Assembly: GCA_049366695.1 (NCBI GenBank)
Contig: JBMNCR010000024.1
Location: forward strand, 1-34,765
Source: JBMNCR01 sp049366695
Lineage (GTDB): Bacteria; Bacillota; Clostridia; Eubacteriales; Alkalibacteraceae
Reading direction: 5' to 3'
DNA: 34,765 nucleotides
Below are positions 24,327 to 30,451 of the stretch, piece after piece. The notes beneath the pieces are model-generated. The model was not told the DNA's origin. It did not search any database and worked only from the letters and a program-made list of their open reading frames with translations. Position numbers and translations under genes: made by a program. Within the stretch, counting starts at the first letter, position 1; every line of letters starts with the position of its first letter.

Positions 24327-24457
24327 AAGATCCTTCGTCGCTAGCTCCTCTAGATGACAAAACAAACCGCTCTAAATGACAAAACAAAAACTCTTTTGGA
24401 ACTCCCACCCCTATCATCCAGACTACTCCAGTCATCCAGAGCCTGTCGAAGGATCTT
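24327..24457. repeat. Inverted-repeat element (REP/MITE-like)
   Basis: AAGATCCTTCG (24327-24337) and CGAAGGATCTT (24447-24457) are perfect inverted ends, each followed inward by a related GCTC-N-GATGAC block. Inside, a 22-bp unit starting CTCTAGATGACAAAACAAA is repeated in tandem at 24348 and 24370. The end sequence resembles a repeat (GATCCTTCG, then AGGATGAC) that I recall from many genomes. It has no ORF. It ends five bases from the stop codon of the HD-domain gene and is richer in GC than its surroundings. Confidence 0.65.
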
Positions 24458-24461
24458 TGAA

Positions 24462-25115
24462 CTAATCACTGTTTCCATTAGTATTATTTATTTTCTGAAT
24501 AAACTTATTGATATTCTTCTCTTCATGCTTTCTATCTGCACCTAGCCTACCTAATCTATCACATAAACCAAATAAGGCAACCTCATTGATATCCGCATAC
24601 TGTTTCATACCTTCGATATCAGCAAATGGCAAATTATTTACAACAAAAAGAATTTGCATATGCCATCTAACTAGCACCCTCACCTGCTCAATAAAATTAA
24701 TATTATCACTTATAAATTCCATAAGAAATTTTTCAGATAATTCTGCACCAACTTTATCGTGATCATAAGAAGTTATTCTACCTTTTCTGATCTTTGTAGT
24801 ATCTGCTTTCCCTATATCATGTAATAATGCTGCCCACATAAATACTCTTGGATTATTGCTTTTATCTCTTACATCAGCTGCAGCATCTATGACAAGCATA
24901 GTATGATTCCACACACTCCCCTCTGGATGATGTTTAGGAGACTGCTCGGTAGTTTTTAACTTTAAAAGTAAATTAAAAGGATATTCATTAAAGAACTCCT
25001 CATTTGATATTTTATTTACATATATGGAAGGCTTTTCGTCCTCAAGTAAGTGTATATTTATTTCCTCAAAAACACTTTGCAATGAGCTCTTATCGTTTGT
25101 TTTCTGGATTGTCAT
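24462..25115 (-). CDS. HD-domain phosphohydrolase
   Basis: The 217-residue protein has one HD domain (about 65-185): H71 in VWNHTMLVIDAAADV, H99-D100 in ALLHDIGKADTT, and a later YDHDKVGAE (117-125). The pattern matches the HD domain of bacterial CCA-adding enzymes, but no nucleotidyltransferase domain is present. It should be a metal-dependent phosphohydrolase, perhaps on nucleotides or 2',3'-cyclic ends. The ATG at 25115 has GGGATG upstream, which lies inside the overlapping small gene, so translation is probably coupled. A repeat element lies five bases beyond the stop. Confidence 0.85.
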   Translation of the reverse strand: MTIQKTNDKSSLQSVFEEINIHLLEDEKPSIYVNKISNEEFFNEYPFNLLLKLKTTEQSPKHHPEGSVWNHTMLVIDAAADVRDKSNNPRVFMWAALLHDIGKADTTKIRKGRITSYDHDKVGAELSEKFLMEFISDNINFIEQVRVLVRWHMQILFVVNNLPFADIEGMKQYADINEVALFGLCDRLGRLGADRKHEEKNINKFIQKINNTNGNSD

Positions 25116-25239
25116 TATTCATCCCAAATACTGCTCTAGCACTCTCTGCTTGAGGATCATGTTTAACATGTTTTGATCTAAACTTTCCATCATTTTTTTT
25201 ATGATTTTTCGTGCTTTTCATTTTATTATTTTTACTCAT
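25090..25239 (-). CDS. Small basic protein (49 residues) overlapping the HD gene
   Basis: The ORF encodes MSKNNKMKSTKNHKKNDGKF followed by a conserved-looking KHVKHDPQAESARAVFGM. AGGATG precedes the ATG at 25239. It overlaps the start of the HD gene by 26 bp in another frame, a common arrangement for coupled genes. The HDPQAESARA stretch reminds me of the small clostridial CPC_1213 family, a name from recall only. Lysines in the first half could bind nucleic acid. Function is unknown. Confidence 0.65.
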   Translation of the reverse strand: MSKNNKMKSTKNHKKNDGKFRSKHVKHDPQAESARAVFGMNNDNPENKR

Positions 25240-25329
25240 ATAATTCATCCTTTTTATTTTTTAGTATTCACAATATATACATACTTATAAGGATAAAATT
25301 AATGTTTATAAATAGTGTTCAATTTCTGG

Positions 25330-25710
25330 TTTAAATACAAAAGACAAATAAGATATTACCAAATAAAATATACAAAATATTGCAAGTATAATAAAATAAA
25401 ATTGCAACTATCCCAATTATCAATACTACTCCGTCAATTGGTATTGCTAACCTTAATCAAAAGAATGCGACTGACTGCATAATAGAAATGATACTTGAAT
25501 AATCTTTTTCTTCAAATATTTCTGACATCATTATAGTTACTGGAAAAGTGGCATGTAGTTAAATATATAAGCAACTATAGGATTGAAAACCATTTTCCTA
25601 TATCAGTAGCTGATAGTATCTTCCCTATAACACAGCTTCATTCTTCTTTAAACCAGTTAGTAATAACAGTAAAACATATGAATTGCAATAATCTGCCAAC
25701 CATATATTCT
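25330..25710 (-). pseudogene. Decayed MFS transporter
   Basis: No long frame remains, but the minus strand encodes MFS-like pieces in several frames: MVGRLLQFICFTVITNWFK (the TM4-5 signature), GKILSATDIGKWFSI, VAYIFNYMPLF, FPVTIMMSEIFEEKDYSS with SIISIMQSVAFF, and LRLAIPIDGVVLIIGIVA. Stops and frameshifts lie between the pieces. They run in the correct N-to-C order but total only about 130 residues, so large parts are deleted. It lies downstream of the UroD methyltransferase gene and may once have imported its substrate. Confidence 0.65.
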
Positions 25711-25717
25711 CAATATC

Positions 25718-25746
25718 AAGAAGCCTCCTTATAAAGGAGACCTCTT
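25718..25746 (-). terminator. Hairpin ending the methyltransferase transcript
   Basis: On the minus strand AAGAGGTCTCCTT pairs at all 13 positions with AAGGAGGCTTCTT (two G-U) around a 3-nt loop. The G-U pairs become mismatches on the plus strand, so the minus-strand RNA is the folded one. Only a short T-containing tail follows. A plus-strand role is less likely. Confidence 0.55.
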
Positions 25747-25816
25747 TAATTTTCTACAATTTAATTAATAGTACTACACCAAGTCCGTAGCTGATGTATA
25801 AGTTGGCACATATAGT

Positions 25817-25957
25817 TCAACTCAATTCCATTAACAGCACCATAACAAGTCCACCCAAAAACTCATTTTTACTCTTATCATCTGGTAAAAAATCCATGGA
25901 TTTAATTACCTCATTCCATCCCTCTGGAAAAGTACTAATATTTACTTCTTTATTCAT
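25817..25957 (-). CDS. Small ORF coupled to the UroD gene, with in-frame TGA
   Basis: The ORF encodes 46 residues, opening MNKEVNISTFPEGWNEVIKS and ending GLVMVLLMELS before TGA. A perfect AGGAGG overlaps the stop codon of the UroD gene, so translation is almost certainly coupled. The frame stays open after the TGA for 20 more codons to a TAG at 25754, eight bases before the terminator hairpin. The tail contains GLGVVLLIKL, a near copy of GLVMVLLMEL exactly 22 codons earlier. It may be a short gene, a nonsense-broken one, or (less likely) a TGA-recoded one. I do not recognise the family. Confidence 0.5.
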   Translation of the reverse strand: MNKEVNISTFPEGWNEVIKSMDFLPDDKSKNEFLGGLVMVLLMELS

Positions 25958-25967
25958 AATTATCCTC

Positions 25968-27116
25968 CTAAACTCTATAATTTTTTACGAATTCGTTTAC
26001 AGCCAATAAATTCTCACGCTTACAATCATTCCTAAATGACATCATTTTATTCTGACTAAAGATATAGCCTCCGTCCTGGCCGACTTCATCAATGAGTTTT
26101 TTAGCATAGTCAGTACATTGTTGTTTGGTACCATTCCCTAATAAATCAGAAGTCATTCCCCCGGCAAAACATATATTAGGTAATTTCTTTCTCATATCAA
26201 AAATATCATCTTGTTCCAGATGTATAGCCAAAGTACCTTTAGGTATTTCCTGAAAAAATTCATAAAATCTAAGCATCTCGCTCTCACAGAATATGTACAT
26301 GGTTTTACCTTTTTCAGCTAGACGTTCAATTACTGTTTTGAGTTTAGGCCAGTAGATTTCACCAAATTGCTTTGTACTTAAAATACTGTGCCCTAAAAAG
26401 ACAGTCAACATATCAAACGGGTATGCACTCGAATCAGATGATATAGCAGCTTCAACGATTGGAGCCATAAGTATCTCATATTGCACTTCCACGGTCTCCA
26501 ATATTTCTGATTTATGTTTCCTTAAGTCCATAGACATTCCCTTTATGCCTCTAAGAAAATTGAATAATATTTCGTAAGGATGAAAGAATAAATACTGGGA
26601 ATTTGCAAGTGTTGTACATTGAAACTCCTCTATAAATGTCTTATTAATGTTTTCTTTATACTCATTAAATTTTATAAATTCAAACATTGCTTCTCTTAAA
26701 TTTTCTATTGTTATATTTGGATACTTCCTAGGCAATGCCTTAGTCCAGTAAAATTCTATAGGGTTAGTGTTCAACTCCTTGTATTCATTTCCGTTCATAA
26801 CTATATGATCATCAATATTTATGATTTCCTTTTCATCATCTATTTCATAAAAATTTCCTCCTAATACACTTGTAACACTAATTGGATTTCTAGTACCCAG
26901 ATCTATATGGGCATCAAAGTTATATCTCCCCTGAAATTCACAAACCAGTTTATACATTTTATTCCAGTCACCCATAGCTTCGCTTAATTTATATTCTGAG
27001 TCTAATATTTTCCAAGTAAAAAAATTTGCAACATTCGGAACTCTATTTGTTTTTTTCATTTGAGTAGTATCTCTAAATAATTGCACTCTTTCTTGCAGTA
27101 AAGTTTGTTTACTCAT
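25968..27116 (-). CDS. UroD-fold corrinoid methyltransferase
   Basis: The 382-residue protein belongs to the uroporphyrinogen decarboxylase superfamily branch used by methyl-corrinoid enzymes such as MtaA, MtbA and O-demethylases. It is not a haem enzyme: the corrinoid protein gene is immediately upstream, its TAG directly abutting this ATG. Signs of the fold are FFTWKILDSEY near 32, the central AISSDSSAYPFDML (about 224-237), and ICFAGGMTSDLL (315-326). In MtaA/MtbA zinc is held by His-x-Cys and a late Cys. Here the first site reads MYIFCESE, keeping only C277, so the zinc site seems altered. It should move a methyl group between an unknown substrate and the corrinoid. No MttB-, MtaB- or CoM-type partner is nearby. 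Confidence 0.85.
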   Translation of the reverse strand: MSKQTLLQERVQLFRDTTQMKKTNRVPNVANFFTWKILDSEYKLSEAMGDWNKMYKLVCEFQGRYNFDAHIDLGTRNPISVTSVLGGNFYEIDDEKEIINIDDHIVMNGNEYKELNTNPIEFYWTKALPRKYPNITIENLREAMFEFIKFNEYKENINKTFIEEFQCTTLANSQYLFFHPYEILFNFLRGIKGMSMDLRKHKSEILETVEVQYEILMAPIVEAAISSDSSAYPFDMLTVFLGHSILSTKQFGEIYWPKLKTVIERLAEKGKTMYIFCESEMLRFYEFFQEIPKGTLAIHLEQDDIFDMRKKLPNICFAGGMTSDLLGNGTKQQCTDYAKKLIDEVGQDGGYIFSQNKMMSFRNDCKRENLLAVNEFVKNYRV

Positions 27117-27755
27117 CTATTTCACCCACCCTTGACTAATTTTTACACCTTCTGCAGCATTTGTTGTAAAGGCATCTGCTCCTATATGTTCACATGCTTC
27201 TTTTGTTACAGGATTTCCACCTATGATAATCTTTACATTGTCTCTTAGTCCTGCCTCTCTAAGTCCGTCTACTGTATCTTTCATTGCTTCTAATGCTAAT
27301 GTAAGTACTCCACTCATTCCTACTATATCAGGCTTTACTTCTTTAATCTTTTCTACGAATGTGCTTACGGGTTGATCTATTCCTAAATCATAAACTTTAA
27401 ATCCAGCAGCTTCACTCATACTCTTAAATATATTTTTACCAATGTCATGCAAGTCTCCATGTACTGTCCCTAGTACTATCGTTCCAGATTTTGATGTGTT
27501 ATCTCCTCCAATAGCTGGTTTTACTAAATTTATTGCTTCTGTTAATAATTCACCTGCAAATATTAAGTCACCAACAAAATACTCGCCTTGCTCAAACAAA
27601 TCTCCTACTATAGCCATTCCTTCCTGACATGCGGCAACTGCTTTTCCTGCCTCTTCTTCAGTTGGGTTTGATGACATAAATAAATTAAGCATTTCAAGTA
27701 CTTTTTCTTCTTCTAATTCCCCTACTGAATGCGTTAATTCTTTTAAATTAACCAT
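27117..27755 (-). CDS. Methyltransferase corrinoid protein (MtaC/MtbC type)
   Basis: The 212-residue protein has an N-terminal helical cap domain (about 1-88) and a B12-binding Rossmann domain (about 90-212). The cobalt ligand lies in D101-L-H103-D-I-G106, followed by SGVLTLALEAM and IIIGGNPV, the usual SxL and GG motifs. It carries the methyl group on cobalt and would serve the adjacent UroD-type methyltransferase. GGGGG precedes the ATG. Transcription begins from a perfect consensus promoter at 27858-27830. A 16-6-16 inverted repeat covers the start of the transcript. The gene is divergent from a second corrinoid protein and two GntR genes. Confidence 0.93.
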   Translation of the reverse strand: MVNLKELTHSVGELEEEKVLEMLNLFMSSNPTEEEAGKAVAACQEGMAIVGDLFEQGEYFVGDLIFAGELLTEAINLVKPAIGGDNTSKSGTIVLGTVHGDLHDIGKNIFKSMSEAAGFKVYDLGIDQPVSTFVEKIKEVKPDIVGMSGVLTLALEAMKDTVDGLREAGLRDNVKIIIGGNPVTKEACEHIGADAFTTNAAEGVKISQGWVK

Positions 27756-27780
27756 TTCTTAGTACCCCCTTTTTTGTAAA

Positions 27781-27818
27781 CTACATGTAAATGGTAACTT
27801 GCTACCATTTACATGTAG
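27781..27818. promoter_or_regulatory. Long perfect inverted repeat: operator of the methyltransferase operon
   Basis: CTACATGTAAATGGTA (27781-27796) and TACCATTTACATGTAG (27803-27818) pair perfectly over 16 bp with a 6-bp spacer. Each arm contains its own 8-bp palindrome TACATGTA. It lies just downstream of the -10 box and ends 25 bp before the corrinoid start. On the minus strand no T tract follows, so it is an operator rather than a terminator. Two nested sites would suit two GntR dimers (inference). Confidence 0.75.
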
Positions 27819-27829
27819 CTGTTAGTTGT

Positions 27830-27858
27830 ATTATAATATTGATATAGAAATTTGTCAA
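27830..27858 (-). promoter_or_regulatory. Consensus promoter of the corrinoid-UroD operon
   Basis: On the minus strand a perfect TTGACA (27858-27853) and a perfect TATAAT (27835-27830) are separated by 17 bp. So strong a promoter implies tight repression, which fits the operator just downstream. Confidence 0.88.
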
Positions 27859-27969
27859 TTGAATTTTGTAAATTATTTATACATTATATTTTTCACCCTT
27901 TAAGTGTTGCATCATTATTTAATAATTCTATGCAATTCATTATATTTAATATTAATTTTAAATACTATT

Positions 27970-27978
27970 TGCTATAAT
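27970..27978 (+). promoter_or_regulatory. Extended -10 promoter of the second corrinoid gene
   Basis: TGCTATAAT gives an extended -10 with a perfect TATAAT (27973-27978). The -35 region is poor. It starts the rightward transcript carrying the corrinoid protein and both GntR genes. Confidence 0.6.
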
Positions 27979-28011
27979 TAGTAAAGGAAGTTTATTAGGA
28001 GGTTAATTCTT

Positions 28012-28671
28012 GTGAAAGAGAGTATTATTAATGCTATTAAAGAACTTGATGATGATTTAACACTTTTGCTTGTAAAAGATGCTTTTAATAAAGGCTTCAC
28101 TAAGTACGAAATTCTAAAGTGGATGAATTTAGGCATGAATGAGGTAGGGAAATTATACGAGGAAACAGAGTATTATATTGCTGATTTAATTATGTCTGGA
28201 ATAATATATAGAAAAGTTTTAGATTTACAAATAATGAGTATGGACAGCGACCATTCAAATTTACAGAATTCTATAGGTAAAATTATTATCGGTACAGTAG
28301 AAGATGATATCCATGATATTGGGAAAGATATTTTTATTAGTATAGCAAAATCAGAAAGTTTTGAAGTATATGATTTAGGAGTAGATGTAAGGCCTAATAC
28401 TTTTCTAGAGAAAGTATTACAAATACAACCAGATATTGTGGGGATGAGTGGAATTATTACTAATTCTATCAAATGTATGAAAGAGACCGTAGATCTATTG
28501 TCAAGAAATTTTGTGAGAAATGATTTTAAAATAATAATCGGCGGTATTTCTATTTCAGAAGAAATGTGTCGATATATAGGTGCAGATTTTGCAACATCTA
28601 GCGCAGATAATGGAATTGATAAATGCAAGAAATGGATAAGGGAAAAATATGAACAATCACAATCTAGCTAA
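28012..28671 (+). CDS. Second corrinoid protein, linked to regulators
   Basis: The 219-residue protein has the same two domains as the leftward corrinoid protein: a helical cap (about 1-85) and a B12 domain with D99-I-H101-D-I-G104, MSGIITNSIKCM and IIIGGISI. The cobalt-binding motif is intact. The two share the order of all motifs but differ widely in the cap. The start is GTG at 28012 with AGGAGG at normal distance. No methyltransferase gene follows; instead its 3' end overlaps a GntR gene by 23 bp. It may therefore work as a sensor of corrinoid or methylation state, or as a second acceptor for the UroD protein. This is inference. Confidence 0.9.
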   Translation: MKESIINAIKELDDDLTLLLVKDAFNKGFTKYEILKWMNLGMNEVGKLYEETEYYIADLIMSGIIYRKVLDLQIMSMDSDHSNLQNSIGKIIIGTVEDDIHDIGKDIFISIAKSESFEVYDLGVDVRPNTFLEKVLQIQPDIVGMSGIITNSIKCMKETVDLLSRNFVRNDFKIIIGGISISEEMCRYIGADFATSSADNGIDKCKKWIREKYEQSQSS

Positions 28672-29350
28672 ATACCAAATCATTTTAGAAAATATTAAAA
28701 ACATGATATATTCTGGGGAATTGACTCCCGGCCAAGCAATACCCTCTGAAAATCAACTCTCTAAGCAATTTGACATTAGTCGTGTTACAGTAAGAAAGGC
28801 GTTATCTATACTCAGTAATGAAGGATATATTTTTACTGTACATGGAAAAGGTACTTTTGTTTGCACACCTAATTTTAATGATTTCACTATTCAAATAAAT
28901 AAAAATGAATTTAACAAATCAGTGGAATATGATATCAAACTTATAAAAGTAGACATAATTGAACCAGATAATGATATAAAAATTCATTTGCAAATATATG
29001 ATAATAAGAAAGTTGTAGTGCTAAAAAGGTATATTCTTTATAATAATGAAAAAATAGCATATGATATTAAATATCTACCATACAACCCAAAAGAGCCTAT
29101 ACTCGAAAAAGAGTTTCATTATATTAATTATCAATCGAATATTTTTTCAGAAAATATTTCACAAAATATAAAAAAAGTCATTAATATAAGAGCGGATAAT
29201 GCAAATGAATCACTTTCAAAAATCTTAAATATAAATAATAGTTATCCAATATTAATTGTTGAAGAAAAAATAAAAGATAACAATGAACAAATCATTGGAT
29301 ACGGCACAACCTTTTTTATTGGTGATAAATATAAATTAACTGGAATATAA
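28649..29350 (+). CDS. GntR/UTRA regulator 1 of the corrinoid divergon
   Basis: The 233-residue protein has a GntR winged helix (about 5-72) with PSENQLSKQFDISRVTVRKAL and the wing GKGTFV. A UTRA ligand domain (about 85-230) follows, ending YGTTFFIGDKY as is usual in the HutC subfamily. AGGGA precedes the ATG. The gene starts inside the second corrinoid gene, so synthesis is coupled to it. It should bind the divergent region, most likely the TACATGTA-containing inverted repeat, and respond to the methylated substrate or a relative of it. Confidence 0.9.
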   Translation: MNNHNLAKYQIILENIKNMIYSGELTPGQAIPSENQLSKQFDISRVTVRKALSILSNEGYIFTVHGKGTFVCTPNFNDFTIQINKNEFNKSVEYDIKLIKVDIIEPDNDIKIHLQIYDNKKVVVLKRYILYNNEKIAYDIKYLPYNPKEPILEKEFHYINYQSNIFSENISQNIKKVINIRADNANESLSKILNINNSYPILIVEEKIKDNNEQIIGYGTTFFIGDKYKLTGI

Positions 29351-29368
29351 TCTGGAATGGAGAATTAA

Positions 29369-30040
29369 ATGGATACAACACAATTATACAAACAAGTAGT
29401 GAAGGATATCAAAGATAAGATTATCTCAGGACATTTAAACCCAGGTGAAAAACTTCCTTCAGAAAACGAATTATTAGATATATATAATACAAGCAAGACT
29501 ACTATTAGTAAAAGTCTAACTATCTTGGCAAATGAAGGATATATTTCTACTGTTCCTAGAATAGGAAACTATGTGTCACTACCTAGAGAAGACAAATATA
29601 AACTTAATTATCAGGAAGTAGAAAATATTGACAACCTATGGAATAAAATTGAAATAACTAATCTCGAATTTATTGAACAAAATCAACACTACCAGAAGAA
29701 ACTAAACTTATCTAAATTATTTTATATAGAAGATCGAATTATTTGTTATGATAAGAAAACCATATGTTTCAATGGAGATTATCAATTTAACGAATCAAAG
29801 TTATTAAATTACCCGTTATCAGAGTTATTATCATTAACAAACGATACGTTCAATATAAAAAAACAAATCACAATTGAAGCCTCATATTGCCCTGAAAATA
29901 TTGCAAAAATATTACAAATATCAGAAAATGAAACTATATTAATAATTAAGACAAAATATTATGATTCTCATGGAGTTATTATTGGTAATTGTAAAACTCA
30001 TTTCCTCAAAGATTACATAAATCTAATTGCTACTAATTGA
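29369..30040 (+). CDS. GntR/UTRA regulator 2 of the corrinoid divergon
   Basis: The 223-residue protein is a second GntR/UTRA member: PSENELLDIYNTSKTTISKSL in the DNA-binding domain and a UTRA domain ending IGNCKTHFLKDY. The usual arginine pair of the recognition helix (SRTTVRKAL) is replaced by SKTTISKSL, so its site may differ. It follows regulator 1 by 18 bp with TGGAG upstream of the ATG. The pair may form heterodimers or read two ligands. Two strong hairpins follow the stop codon. Confidence 0.88.
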   Translation: MDTTQLYKQVVKDIKDKIISGHLNPGEKLPSENELLDIYNTSKTTISKSLTILANEGYISTVPRIGNYVSLPREDKYKLNYQEVENIDNLWNKIEITNLEFIEQNQHYQKKLNLSKLFYIEDRIICYDKKTICFNGDYQFNESKLLNYPLSELLSLTNDTFNIKKQITIEASYCPENIAKILQISENETILIIKTKYYDSHGVIIGNCKTHFLKDYINLIATN

Positions 30041-30062
30041 AATATTTTACTATAAAAAACAT

Positions 30063-30097
30063 TAGAGATATGTCAAAACAATAAAGACATATCTCTA
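30063..30097 (+). terminator. First of two tandem hairpins after the GntR pair
   Basis: TAGAGATATGTC (30063-30074) and GACATATCTCTA (30086-30097) form a perfect 12-bp stem with an 11-nt loop, 23 bp after the second GntR stop. There is no T tract, so it is either a weak terminator or an RNA end-protecting hairpin. Confidence 0.5.
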
Positions 30098-30099
30098 GA

Positions 30100-30145
30100 T
30101 AAACCAATAAATGTTATTTATTAATAAGATACATTTATTGGTTTA
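30100..30145. repeat. Second perfect hairpin, directly abutting
   Basis: TAAACCAATAAATGT (30100-30114) and ACATTTATTGGTTTA (30131-30145) pair perfectly over 15 bp. The 16-nt loop holds TTATTAATAA, another palindrome. It begins two bases after the first hairpin. The rest of the gap to 30451 shows no further structure or gene. Confidence 0.55.
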
Positions 30146-30451
30146 TAATTTAAAAAAATAATCAAAATTCAGATAAAATCATTTAATTCAATCACAATTG
30201 TTCTATATGGTTAGATATGGTACAATATTCAGTAATAAACTATAATGTATATGTGGCATAAAAGAAAGAATTACTACATTATTAAATATTTTATTCTAAG
30301 TATATCTATAACCTATGCAAAACTCCACAATCTATATAACAATTCATAATATCCATTTGACTAATTATTAGAATCTATATCTTAGAATAGAAATAATTAA
30401 TAGTATACCAAGAATATTAACAAATTATTGAAATGAAATGAGGACAATATT

